A stretch of 64,000 nt of DNA from Cyclaneusma minus. Its lineage: Eukaryota; Ascomycota; Leotiomycetes; Marthamycetales; Marthamycetaceae. The position numbers and the translations under genes are program-made. The notes below the pieces were generated by a model, which ran no database searches, was not told the DNA's origin, and saw nothing but the letters and a program-made list of their open reading frames with translations. The DNA lies in assembly GCA_037179335.1 (NCBI GenBank), contig JAKZHN010000012.1:868001-932000 (forward strand). Reading direction: 5' to 3'. This document shows positions 1 to 10,592 of the stretch, piece by piece. The stretch's first letter is position 1, and each line of letters starts with the position of its first letter.

Positions 1-1481
1 AGACGAAATGGAGGCGACAGAGAATGCTCACACGTAGAAGAAGAAGAAGAGAAGAAAAGAAGTTGACCTAGTCCTTAGAGCTCCTGGATAGCCGGCACCA
101 GATGGTAGCGTCCTACCTTTCCCCCACGTTGAACCCCGCGTCGTCGAGCTTGCCCCACTCTGAAGTCGCAACGAGCCAGTGTCATCGCTAATATTAGACT
201 TCAACGGCAGTCCATTGGCAGGGACGAGAGCGACGGCGCGTGGTACATGGGGATGGCTGGTTCTTTTACGAGGAAAGGGTGTACTCGTCGAAGCTGCATG
301 TGTGGATCTCGAGATGATCTGTTCCGCAGAATCGTGGCTTGCATAGCCGAAAGGTCAGATGCCGTGCGGTCCGCGGTGAATGCTCCGCGTTTTGAGTCTT
401 GGCTCGGCCCGTCAAGAAGGAGAATCGAGCTTGAATTGGAGTCGAGGGGCACGCGAGCTCGTGCGAGCATTGGACCGCCGCTGATGTTTTGGTTGGTAAT
501 GCATTCAGACTTCAGACATGCCAATGGCAATAGCAAAAACCACACACGAGAATCGCAAGTCCGCAGAAAGAAGAAGTCGAGAACGAAAAATTCCAGTCCC
601 TTTGCTGCTCGCAGCCTCGCTCTGAGCATCAAGAACATATCCTCCCGTCCGGTCGAAGCCGTTGCGATCGAGGTTTAGCGATAACGACAATTCATCATCC
701 CGGGCGAAGATCCCTTGAAACCGCGCCCAGCGTCACGTGGTCTGGAGACCCCAGTTTTGGCAGCCGCTTTGGCCGCTTTTGTCGTCGGTTTCGGGTTCTG
801 CTCAGGTTCGTGTGAGCAAGTGCCGAGTGAAAGCGACCAGACCTCGAAAGTCGCAAATTGAAGCCTCACGAAGTTTGGGACGGCAGGAGGAGGACGAAAC
901 CTCGATCCATGTACATATAAGCTGATGGCTCTCTTTTTAACTTCACCGTCTTTTGGCTTTGGGGCCAAAGCTTCACGCTCCCTTCCTTTATCTTATCAGC
1001 CAATGCCGTTCGATCTCAAGCCCACGCTGTGACAGCATTGGCAGCAGCAGCTTTTTTGGCAGAAAAGCTTAGTTGGCGCAATACCTCGACATCCCACGCC
1101 CATCTACTTGTAACCTCGCCAGCCTCAGCCAAAACCACCCCCCTGCGAGAACTAAATGTCCCACAATCGTGAGCTACAACGTTACTAGCCCAGGTACAGC
1201 TGAGAATAAGCCCGTCCCAGCTGTCGCCCGCCGACACGCTCCTCCACCCGGACCTGTCCACGAATCGAATCGGCCTTGGTCCTCTGGTGCCTGTTGATCC
1301 CGAATAAACCCACGCATCGCCTCCAGACGGCCCGCGAGGTCCAGCTGTCGGGCCTTATTGGCCGGGGCCTACGGGCCATTGCGTTACCTGAGGTCCCAAA
1401 CTCTGTGACTCCGGTGCTACCAAGAGAAATTGCCCGTAACGGGGGGAAGATCTTTCGCTTCCGCATATACCGTACCCAAGG
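1..1481. other. Intergenic, no gene recognised
   Basis: Open frames here (for example 247-678 plus and 201-638 minus) overlap one another on opposite strands, have no recognisable domain and look like chance. A short purine run (GAAGAAGAAG type) lies near 40-62. The last few hundred bases are presumably the promoter and 5' UTR of the gene starting at 1482, but I see no defining element. Confidence 0.5.
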
Positions 1482-3749
1482 ATGGCGAGCCTCCTACTGC
1501 TGGCACTCCTTGTCGTGTTGCTATCCTTCGTTTTCTTGGACGTCGCGGCTGTTCATGATTCCCTACTTAACCCATCTGCCTCCCCGACCAAGCTGAGATA
1601 TCACTTGCAAGCGCTTCTTCTACTCTTTCAGAGATACTATCCTACCACTGCTCAAGGCAAGTTCAGTCTTTGGGAAATGGTTCAGCTACTGGGTCTTTGC
1701 TCCACTCTTTCCGGCGTTCTTTTTCTTTCACGCCGAAGGCGCCGGCAAGATAGCGAGGCATCATGGAAATCTACGGTTCAGCTGAATGACGGTATGGGAG
1801 GTACTGTCTCAATTGTCAAGAATGAGTCTACTGCGTTAGGTATGGAGTTTCTCTTTATCAAGTTCTATGTCAATCCCCTGGGTGACTTCTGCTGATACTG
1901 CTTGTGTCTAGATGCTGAGTCTACCGACCCTGGCCTGCTGAAGAAGCACTCACAATACCGACTCTATGCGACCTCCCGATTCCTCTACCCGTCGATACGC
2001 GTTGTATTCCGCCGACACCCCCAAGCAGACAAGCTTCCTACCGAGCCCGCCCCTCTACCTCTACTCGTCTTCATACATGGATTGGGGGGATCTGCTGCAC
2101 AATTCCACCCGCTCATGACGAGCCTGGTTAATGTCGCATCATGTCTTGCGATTGATCTGCCGGGATGTGGCTTGTCGACTATGAGACCTAGCGAATGGGA
2201 AGCCTACACGACTGAGGCGCTGGCCGAGTTGGTTGCAACTATCATCGAAGACTTCAGAGAGAGCGATAAGGGCCAAGGCGTGGTTCTGATTGGACACAGC
2301 ATGGGCTGTTCATTAGCCGCCATGATTGCGTCGAAAACGTCACCCATTCAGCCCTCGCTGGCTGATGACGTGGTAGGGCTGGTTGCCATCTGTCCGAAAG
2401 CCGATCCTCCGAACAAGGAACAGACTGCTCAGTTTAGGAAGCTCCTTTGGGTTCCTGGTTTCGCATTTGATCTATGGCGGAAATATGATCGCCGTGGTGG
2501 GACAGAAAGCGCCAGTGTTCGAAGATTCGTGGGAGCCGATGCCGATACAGAAACCAAGAAGCTCCAAGAACGATTCAATGAACAGAGCAAGACGCCTGTA
2601 TGGCGACGCATGGCTTCTGGAAGTCTTCCCAAATTCGTCAAGGGCGTGCCACGAGGCGGTCTCCCCGGCGGGGAAATATGGGCTGGAATTACTGCCCCCG
2701 TGTTTCTCGTGGCAGGTGAATCAGATCATGTGACGAAACCAGCAGAGCTTGCGAAGATTGCTGCGTTTCTGGGCAAGTCACATCCAGTTCAGATTGAGCT
2801 GGATGAGAAGAGCGAGCCCATTGTCGACTCTGCGGCTCCTGTCGATGCTTCTGCGGATGGAGGGGCAAAGAAGGAGTACCGCCTAATAGACGATATACAG
2901 GAGAAGGATTTCGAGAGAAAAGAGAGCCAAGTTCCAGATGACAGCGAACATGAACACCCTCGCGACGACCCGTCCACACCCCAAGAATCTCTATCCCCCA
3001 TTCCTCCACAGCCGAGCAAGCCACGAATGGTATTGAAAACGACGATTCTCCCTCCACCCGCTTCTCACGCACTACTATACATGCCATCAACCTGCCGCAT
3101 CCTAGCAGGACTCATCTCCGACTTCCTCTGCAGCCAAGTCTCGCCCCGTCTCTCTCTCGGCTGGCAGTTACAATATCTGTCCACAGCAGGCAAATGGGAC
3201 GTCAAGAACCTCGCCAAATGGCAAGCCGTAGCCCCCGTCTCCGCCCCTATTGCCGGCGTCTTCCGCGCCATGAAAACCCTCCGCGAAGTCGACGAGTCGC
3301 ACTGTCCCGCCGTCTTCGTCAAAAGCTGGGGCCACGAAATCAAAGACATCGTCGACATCAGCCACGAATCCCCGGTCTACGACCCCCGCGGTCTGGAAAA
3401 CGGCGGTATTCGCTACCACAAATTCCCCACTGTTTCGAAGATTCCGCCTACAGATGATGAGGTTACGACTTTCATAGGGATGATTGATCGGCTGAGAGAA
3501 GAGCAGAAAGCTAGGAAGGAGGAACAGGGATGGGAGGAGAAGGTTTATGTGGGTGTGCATTGCCATTATGGGTTTAATCGCACGGGGTATTTTATTGTGT
3601 GTTATTTGGTGGAGAGGTGTGGGTTCAGTGTGCAGGGGGCGATTGATGAGTTTGCGAGGTGTAGGCCGAAGGGGATTAAGCATGCACATTTCTTGGATCG
3701 GTTGTTTGTTAGGTATTGTGTTGGGTTGAAGAGGGCGCCGACGCTGTAG
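1482..3749 (+). CDS. Membrane-anchored alpha/beta-hydrolase fused to a protein-tyrosine/dual-specificity-phosphatase-like domain
   Basis: Two exons, 1482-1839 and 1912-3749, with a 72 bp GT-AG intron joining LEU-ASP in frame; 731 residues. The N-terminus is a hydrophobic helix (residues 2-23), followed by a second hydrophobic stretch near 65-80, so it is probably membrane-anchored. An alpha/beta-hydrolase domain follows: the oxyanion strand FIHGLGGSA, then DLPGCG, then the nucleophile elbow GHSMG with Ser about 249. A likely acid is in GESDHVT and the likely catalytic His is in PASHALLYM. About 80 acidic, low-complexity residues separate that Asp and His. The C-terminal ~150 residues carry a C-x5-R phosphatase loop, HCHYGFNRTG, with Cys about 670 and Arg about 676. 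Known biology: lipase/esterase-like hydrolases and PTP-fold phosphatases are separate families, and their union in one frame suggests a two-step activity or a regulatory fusion. No substrate can be read from sequence. The start is the first in-frame ATG before the signal-anchor. Confidence 0.85.
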
Positions 3750-4369
3750 GAGTTGTTTGGGGGGCGGGGATATATACTAGGTGTGGGGGAGATGATGGAT
3801 GTGTGATGAGAAGGGAATGAGAAATGAAGTCGGGATGAATGTTGGCGTTTTGAGAGTAGGGATGTGGCATTGAATGCACGGTATAGGGTCTGCTTTCGTT
3901 GGCTTGTTGGTGACTATAGTAAGGTAATCTGGTATTGACTGGATTCAGGAGAGGAGGATGGATATGGGGAGAGGAAGAGGGAGCTCTTTCAGCCGGACGG
4001 GATGGGATGACTTGATGACCAGACCGAGTTCTCTTATATACCATTAGGGTGTTGCTTTGTTGGGCATGAGTCCAACGTATATATCATACGAAGTTTGGAA
4101 TGCTGTTGGGATCTGAGCGATGAGATGTCTGAAACATGAGATGCAAGATTCGGTGACCTCTTCCTAAGCCATACTTTTAGCCGGTAGGCGGGGAAATGCC
4201 AAAATACTGATCGAGAAGCTATTGATAACTCTTTTCCATCTTGCCAATTTGAAAGCAAATCCCCATTGCCTTGCCCGGTGCCCCCTTCCTTGAGAAAAGA
4301 GTGACTCGTGGTGGAATTTCTTCTGCGTGCAACTTTGTGTGGACTTGGCTAATCCAAGTGAACAAGAGA
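3750..4369. other. 3' flank of the hydrolase-phosphatase gene
   Basis: G-rich 3' UTR-like sequence directly after the stop. No gene recognised. Confidence 0.4.
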
Positions 4370-4580
4370 AATCCAAGTGATTGGGGAAAATCCCAGGTCC
4401 CAGGAATTGAGAAAACTCCAGGCAACTTGGAAAAATTTAAATAATTGAGAGAAATCCAGATTCGAAAAAGTCTAGGTAGTTGGGGAAAAAACCAAGGAAT
4501 CCAAAATAATCCAAATAATCGAGAAAAGTCCAGGTAATTATGAGAAACCTAAGAGCTGGGGAAAGTCCAAATAATTAGAA
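4353..4580. repeat. Degenerate minisatellite, ~18-22 bp unit
   Basis: Imperfect tandem units built on a core like TCCAAGTAATTGAGAAAA recur about ten times (for example TCCAAGTGATTGGGG at 4372, CTCCAGGCAACTTGG, TCCAAATAATCGAG, TCCAGGTAATTATGAG). The units diverge by substitutions and small indels. The same 12-mer TCCAAGTGATTG recurs in a similar array near 18.5 kb. Confidence 0.65.
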
Positions 4581-4902
4581 CATAGACAGGCTACATGTAT
4601 CAGATCTCATCAATTGCACGCAAAAGAAAGTCCACCACGAGAGTGGGTAGAAACTAGAGAGGGCGGTCTAGATGATAGACCCTCAGTTTCGTACTCGTAG
4701 ATCCCCAGTCGTTTAGTGAAACTTCTTTTTCTTCATCGGCTCCAGTACTTCGGCATAATAGACGTCTCATGGACAGATTAATTCCAAATAAGCATGAATA
4801 TTTGTACGATTATCGGACTCGGTGTCGTTGCCAGCAGTGGCCCAGAGACAGCGTTTGCCAAGATTTCATGGAGCGAGCGCACGCCAAAGCGACAACGAAG
4901 TA

Positions 4903-5194
4903 GTGTTGCAGGTTGAATCAATTCCGTTACCGAATCAATTATTTTTTTAATTCAGAATCAGAAAAATTCGGTTTTTTTCCGAAACGATAAAGGGGGCTAG
5001 CCAAATATAGTAATATATTTATATAGGGACTACGTGGGACTATAGCTAAATCCGGTTTAGTGCCTAGCTTAGGGCCCCACGTGCCAAAAAGAGGTCTGTG
5101 CACTCACGTGATGAATTTTTCAATGAATCGATTTCTGATGCCGAAAATTTCCGATTTCGGAAACGAGTGGTTTTTTTCGGAAATACTGCAACAC
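4903..5194. mobile_element. MITE-like element with short terminal inverted repeats and TA flanks
   Basis: GTGTTGCAG at 4903 is perfectly mirrored by CTGCAACAC ending at 5194. Both ends are bordered by TA (4901-4902 and 5195-5196), as expected for Tc1/mariner-type insertion. Inside both ends there are loosely mirrored TTCCG and TTCGG-rich segments. The element is 292 bp and non-coding. It is inferred as a MITE because no transposase is present. Confidence 0.5.
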
Positions 5195-5204
5195 TACAAC
5201 GAAG

Positions 5205-5335
5205 GTTTTGTCGCACGTCGACATCCGAGAGAGACGACGGGGATTCGCATCCGGTGGCCCAAAAAGCCTTAGCCATTGCGGCATCCTCGCCGATTGGACC
5301 TCACGGCGAACGCGAGCGTTTTGTCGCACGTCGAC
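5205..5335. promoter_or_regulatory. Pair of identical 18-bp motifs upstream of RPS19
   Basis: GTTTTGTCGCACGTCGAC occurs at 5205-5222 and again at 5318-5335, 113 bp apart and 258-388 bp before the S19 start codon. A one-base variant (T for C) occurs near 25.10 kb and a shorter version near 17.37 kb. It may be a transcription-factor site or a remnant of a dispersed element. Confidence 0.35.
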
Positions 5336-5592
5336 GATGAGGTGAGGGGAGGAGACAAGATCACGTGAGAACAGAAGAGTCCAAGGGCTAGCCCTCCTCG
5401 CTTCCACAGCGCACTGCGCACGGACCACCCGGGCTAGCGGGAGACTAGCGGCTCCCCAATCTCCCACCAAGGCAAATTCGAGGTCTGAACTTTCTCTCAC
5501 TCCTCCACGACGACGACCAGCCCGCGCACCGCAACGCCCCGACAAACTCGACCAACAATCTCTTTCGAGTCCTTCGTCCCACTACCGCAACC

Positions 5593-6445
5593 ATGGCCGG
5601 CGGTGTTTCTGTTCGCGATGTTGATGTAGGTGTGATCCAGCTCTGCCGACCCTGATCGATGTACGCCTCGAGGCGCGCCGTGCCTTCGCAGTTCGAATCT
5701 CCACGATGCTCTACGATGCGCTCGCCGCCGGGATACATTCTGGGATACCATACACGTTTTTCTGAGCAGGAGAGAGGGGGTCGTTATGACTTCTGATGAC
5801 GGAACTATTGCTGATTCGAGGGTTTGTGATGCAGGCGCAAAAGTTCATTGAGAACTACGCTTCCTTCTTGAAGAGACAGGGAAAGCTGCCCATTCCTGGT
5901 ATGTGCTGACATATTCACCTGCGACACTGCAAGCTGCCTTCCTACGAGCGCTGTTGTGCGGCTCTGCCAATCATTCATTTGCTGACATGGTTTCCATCAC
6001 ACAGGTTGGGTTGACACCGTCAAGACCGGCCCCGCCAAGGAGCTCCCTCCCCAGTCCATCGACTGGTTCTACGTGCGCGCCGCCTCCATCGCCCGCCACG
6101 TCTACCTCCGCAAGACCGTCGGTGTTGGCCGTCTCCGCAAGGTCCACGGATCCTCCAAGAACCGTGGCTCCCGCCCTTCGCACCACGTCGATGCCTCAGG
6201 CTCTGTCGACCGCAAGGTCATGCAGGCTCTTGAGAAGATCGGTGTTCTCGAGCAGGATGAGGAGAAGGGTGGCCGCAGAATCACTCAATCCGGCCAGAGA
6301 GATTTGGACCGTACGTTGCCCCGAGATACTATGGAGCGTTGCACATGCGCTGGCGAAAAGACCAAGAAACGGATTACTGACAATTCTTACAGGTATTGCT
6401 TTGACCACCCTCGAGGCTGAGAACGAGGAGGAGGACGACGAGTAA
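5593..6445 (+). CDS. RPS19: 40S ribosomal protein S19 (eS19)
   Basis: Four exons: 5593-5625, 5835-5898, 6005-6310 and 6393-6445, all GT-AG and phase-consistent; 151 residues, the usual eS19 length. The product starts MAGGVSVRDVD and contains family-typical segments: FIENYASFLKRQGKLPIPGW near residues 14-34, DWFYVRAASIARHVYLRKT, then GVGRLRKVHG, RGSRPSHH, and SGQRDLDRIA near the end. The tail EAENEEEDDE is acidic. eS19 is a small-subunit protein needed for 18S rRNA 3'-end maturation and 40S assembly in the nucleolus and cytoplasm. The tiny first exon followed by a 209 bp intron is a common arrangement in fungal ribosomal protein genes. The upstream region is pyrimidine-rich (about 5485-5590). 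Confidence 0.97.
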
Positions 6446-7059
6446 ATCTGAGACTTTCGGATCGGAGCATGGTTCTGGGTCGTCTTTTAGCCATTTTGCT
6501 GCAAGGATGCAGCATCGGTGTAATCCAAAAGAAATGAATCAGTGCTCATGAAAGAAATACCCGCGCTCGGCGTTCAAGGAGTCGAAAAGTCATCCAACTA
6601 CTTGTTTGCCCTCCATATTCCATTTGCACGTCTCATGCGATCCGCCGTCTGTCTACAAGCTGCACCCGAAACCCTGAGATTCGTTCTGCCCTTGACAAGC
6701 CAGATACGACCCTTGAGCCTTTCCCCTTTCTGTTTTAGTCTGGCAGTAGGTCCTCCTTATACGCTCAACTACATCATACAGCTAGATCTGTGACCTATGT
6801 TTACTGACTAGAATCCTGTCCGTCTAATATCCCTTTTCCGGCCGACTCGTTGAAGAATCCGCGATCTATGTCTTTGTACAAAGCCCCAAGTTACAGCACC
6901 CACACTCCTGGCAGTCGCAGCGTCGCCAGACGTGCTATCTAACTCGCGTCTTGTCTTCTCCTGACAGCACGCCAATGTCTCTCAGATGTCTTTGCCGGAA
7001 CTCTCCAGGCGCAAACTCGCCATTTCATATCCAAAATGCCCCCTCTGCCCCTCTGTCCC
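6446..7059. other. Convergent 3' region between RPS19 and the FSH hydrolase
   Basis: About 0.6 kb between two stop codons on opposite strands. It should hold both 3' UTRs. No gene recognised. Confidence 0.4.
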
Positions 7060-7842
7060 TCACTCCACCTCCCCATTCTCCTTAACCCTCCCCCCAAACT
7101 TCTCCCCCGTCGTACTCTCAAACAACCCCACAATCTCCCTCGCAATCCAATGCGTCCCCTCCTTATACGCCGGCAAATTATGCCCCACATCCAGCTCAAT
7201 CTTCCTCGCCTTCCCTCCCTCGCTCTCGTCCACAAACCACTCTTTAAACAACAACCTCGTCGCATCCCGAAATGGATCTATTTTTCCAACCGTATGCAGC
7301 GTCGGAATCGTCTCAATCTTGCGATTTCGTGCTTCGACGGATGCTAGCAAACTCCCTAACGGACTCGTGGTGCCCATTAGCAGGATCGCGAACTTGAACT
7401 GCGGTTGGTCGTCTTTCAACGCACTCCAGTCACCGCTGTGTTTGCGCAGTAGTTCTTCTTGATATTGCAGTAATCCAGCCGCCGTCCTCGCACCCTGGCT
7501 AAATCCCATAACGCCCACGAACGCCCTTCCCGTCTGGCGTTTCCGCTTCCCCAGCTCATCTTCAAGCAATTCGGTGGTTTCTAGCGCAGCGACATTGGTG
7601 AGGGGATGTTTGTGAGGCGAAGTCCAGGAACAGAAGGGCTCGCAGTTTTCGAAAACGGGCAGGACGCCGGGGCCGGGGGGGCAGTGGAAGGGCGCGTCGA
7701 GGAAGACGAAGTCGAAGTAGGGGGAGAGGAGGGCGCGGAGGCGGATGGTTTGGATTGTGAAGATGGCGGCGGAGGTGCCGCCGCCGTGGAGGCAGAGGAT
7801 TGCTGGTTTGGGGGGCTTGGATGAGGGAGTGGCTGTCGCCAT
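7060..7842 (-). CDS. FSH-family serine hydrolase (FSH1/DUF341-like)
   Basis: Single exon, 260 residues, starting at a true ATG (7842). An alpha/beta-hydrolase core is visible: ILCLHGGGTSAAIF near residues 15-28, FVFLDAPF near 45-52, the nucleophile elbow GFSQG with Ser115, the acid Asp189 in VGKIDPF and His221 in DVGHNLP. The acid and His spacing fits the family of serine hydrolases typified by yeast FSH1 and the fungal LovG-type thioesterases. Those enzymes are cytosolic esterases/thioesterases, and some release polyketides. No polyketide synthase or other cluster gene is nearby, so a general esterase role is more likely here. It is flanked by RPS19 (convergent) and by a 1.5 kb divergent spacer to the SDR gene. 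Confidence 0.88.
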   Translation of the reverse strand: MATATPSSKPPKPAILCLHGGGTSAAIFTIQTIRLRALLSPYFDFVFLDAPFHCPPGPGVLPVFENCEPFCSWTSPHKHPLTNVAALETTELLEDELGKRKRQTGRAFVGVMGFSQGARTAAGLLQYQEELLRKHSGDWSALKDDQPQFKFAILLMGTTSPLGSLLASVEARNRKIETIPTLHTVGKIDPFRDATRLLFKEWFVDESEGGKARKIELDVGHNLPAYKEGTHWIAREIVGLFESTTGEKFGGRVKENGEVE

Positions 7843-8314
7843 TGTGTGTAAGATCGGAAGGGAGGAGATGAGTGGATTTGTGAGTTTTCCGAGGATTGTG
7901 TACTCTCAGCTTCGTGGTTGGAATCTGAAGCTATCTAGGGTGGGGTCTGGTGGGGTCGATATCGTCGGCGAATGAAACTTCTGGGGAGGATCGCAAGTAA
8001 CTGTTTGAGGGTTCAGGGTGAGGACTACTATCGAAAAGAATCGTATGTCAGTTTCGAAGACTGCGCAAGAGAGGAAAGGAAAGAAGACTGCGTTGTCGAA
8101 AGGTTTCTGTCAGCTCGACGTCCCAGCCCGCGGCGGATCGCGAGGTTGAACGAGCGCGAGACAGGGATGCGTAAGCACAGTGCTTGGGCCCCCAATCTTT
8201 CTTAAAGCTTTCTTACGTGTACAGTAGTGACGCTGGATATAAAAGCAAGAAATGCTAGACGCGTATGTTCTTTTTTTAGACTTTGTCTTTACCTTTAGTT
8301 CTATTCTTCGTGTT
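7843..8314. other. 5' flank of the FSH hydrolase
   Basis: Upstream region of the minus-strand hydrolase. No gene or clear regulatory site recognised. It continues past a MITE-like element to the SDR gene. Confidence 0.35.
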
Positions 8315-8456
8315 CAGGGTGTGGGAAACTTAAAAACTAGGAAATTAGAAATATATAGTTATAGTTCCAACTAAATTAAAGGGGTCCGTATTTCGTTAAG
8401 AAACTTGAATTTTAAACTCAAGTTTTAGTTTTTCCCTTTTAGTTTCCCACACCCTG
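8315..8456. mobile_element. MITE-like element with 16-bp perfect terminal inverted repeats
   Basis: CAGGGTGTGGGAAACT at 8315 is mirrored exactly by AGTTTCCCACACCCTG ending at 8456. The inner flanks also resemble inverted copies (TTAAAAACTAGG versus TAGTTTTTCCC), and the centre contains a smaller hairpin AAACTTGA/TCAAGTTT. The element is 142 bp, AT-rich and non-coding. A clean target-site duplication is not obvious: TATA follows the right end but not the left. Confidence 0.65.
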
Positions 8457-9338
8457 TATAAAACGTGTTTCTCTTGTCGTTACCAACTTAATTCTGTCAT
8501 TTGTGGCCCCGAAATTGGAAGTGACATTCGGGTTTCAACTGAACCTTGGGATTGGATCGGGTTGCTAACCTAATGTAGAAATACACCAACTTACTGGAAA
8601 GTAAAAACGGACCAACTTTTCGAGATGGATCATTAGGGTTACTTTGAGTAGGAAGTAGCAAAATGTAGAAGACTTCAGACTGCCAGAGTCAAGCTGTAGT
8701 CTGTGTATCACCCTCTCCATAACCCTGTGACTATCTCCCCTTTCTCCAGGACCCCGCCCGTCCTGCACTAACCTGTGAGGTACCACGACATCACCCTTTG
8801 CTCTTCCCTTCTATACTCTAGCTCGAGTCTCTCTGCTCTGAAATGAAATTCCAGAAAGCATTATCTCTTGTAAATCCCAAGCTATTTTATCTGCCCATCG
8901 CGACCGGCTCCAGGTGAGTGCCGATCTCATACTACCCTACCCAAGTCCTGCAACTTCACTTCCGCTCCTAGCATACATCACATGTTCCTATTCTTTTCGT
9001 CTCCACATCCCTAGAGCTGGTGTTTGGAAGCCTTTCCTTGCCCAGGATGCGTTTCCAAAGCTTATGGGGCTCATACGCTATGCTAGGCACCTGAGGTCGA
9101 GAAATATTACACTTTTACGCTTCTGAGCAGGAGCTATTAAGTCTGTTTACTCGATACCAAACTCTATCCCCCTCGCGGTTTATACTTATCTCTCGGCTTA
9201 CTCACACATCTTGATCTTTGTCCACAACACGCGTCCAAGTAATTGCAGATATTCGCAAAATTGATCCCCGCCCACCCATTACCGATACCGCCTCCCAGTA
9301 TACTATCACGTCCATCCAGTCTGACGAATTTCGCTACA
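8457..9338. other. Spacer upstream of the SDR gene
   Basis: No gene recognised. It probably holds the SDR promoter and 5' UTR. Confidence 0.35.
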
Positions 9339-10592
9339 ATGCAGACACAATACGGGTGTTTAGACCCCGCCAAGTTCGGCTTTCGACTAGGCGGTCTAAA
9401 TCAACACATACAACAGCTTTTCGACCTGTCGAAGCGAACAATCATCAGTAAGAACTCGCCATCCAGGCCATCGGCCCATACCACCCTCATCTCATGATAC
9501 AAAATCTAAAACCCACTCACAGTAACCGGCGGCATGGGCTCCATGGGTCTCAACATAGCAAGCGCCGTCATGCAATCCGGCGGCGACGTAGTCCTCATCG
9601 ACCGCATCCCCATTTCCAACCCCAGCCTTTCCTCACCCATCGCCACGCTCACGGCCCTCGCCAACGCTCAGCCTCACGGCACCCGCTGGCAGTATTATCA
9701 GTGTGACATCAGAGATGCTGCTGCTGTACACACAACTTTCGGCTATGCGTATTTACATGCTAGACACGGGTATCCGATCAGGGGCTTGGTGGCTTGTGCT
9801 GGGATAAGTCATGGGAGTACGGCGGCGCTGGACTATGACATCAGTGACTTCAAAAGAGTACTTGATGTTAACGTGACAGGCACGTTTATCTGTGCCAGGG
9901 AGGCGGCAGGGATTATGTGTGTTCAGAGAAACCCGGGGAGTATTGTGTTGATTGCTAGTATGAGTGGGACTGTGTCGAACAAGGTGAGTTCCCCCACAAG
10001 CCATCCATGGGGTTCAAACTCTACCATCAGAGTATCGTTTCACTGGAGCCGTTTCAATCCCTATTTCTGTTCGAACCCTTCCACAATCGTCGAGGCGCGG
10101 CAGTTCTGTGTCCGATTGGATATCGAGAAACCTGTTTTTAGAACAACATGATACCTATGGAGTGTTTTGAAACAAGTGTATATGCTCAGATGCTGACGTT
10201 CTTAGGGCGTCGACACATCAGCCTACAACGCCTCCAAAGCCGCCCTCCTCCAACTAGCCCGCTCGCTCGCCGCCGAATGGGGCTCTGCACGACCATCGCC
10301 TCCCATCCCTCCTGCCTTGCAATCATCCACATCAGCACCAAAGCCACCAAAGCCCCAACTCTCCCCCCAAATCCGCGTAAACACGATTTCTCCAGGCTAC
10401 ACCTACACAGCCCACACAGCAGCAGACATGATGATCCCAGGACGCGAGGAGCAGTGGAGTAATGAGAATATGCTGGGGAGAATGGGTCATGCGGATGAGT
10501 ATAGGGGACCGGCTGTCTTTTTGCTGAGTGATGCGAGTAGTTTTACGACGGGGGGTGAGGTTCGGGTTGATGGGGGGCATTGTGCTTGGTAG
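9339..10592 (+). CDS. Short-chain dehydrogenase/reductase (sorbose reductase/arabinitol dehydrogenase-like)
   Basis: Three exons: 9339-9447, 9523-9983 and 10206-10592, with GT-AG introns of 75 and 222 bp; 318 residues. A ~36-residue N-terminal extension precedes the Rossmann fold. The NAD(P)-binding glycine motif TGGMGSMG is at residues 38-45. ACAG replaces the usual NNAG, then comes VNVTGTF. The catalytic set is Ser (about 182 or 184, in IASMSG), Tyr197 and Lys201 in YNASK. The end GGEVRVDGGH is typical of classical SDRs. Between EWG and IRVNTISPG there is an unusual insert of about 28 Pro/Ser-rich residues. The closest recognisable relatives are fungal sugar/polyol SDRs. The substrate and cofactor preference are not established. 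The start is the first ATG of the in-frame exon. Confidence 0.85.

Noticed and set aside
247..678. 143-codon plus-strand open frame, with a 145-codon frame on the opposite strand
   Set aside because: Head-on overlapping frames, no domain or hydrophobic pattern, Arg/Ser-rich composition typical of chance frames in GC-balanced DNA.
7060..10592. FSH hydrolase plus SDR as part of a secondary-metabolite cluster
   Set aside because: No polyketide synthase, NRPS, P450 or pathway regulator is seen within the window. Two enzymes 1.5 kb apart are not enough.
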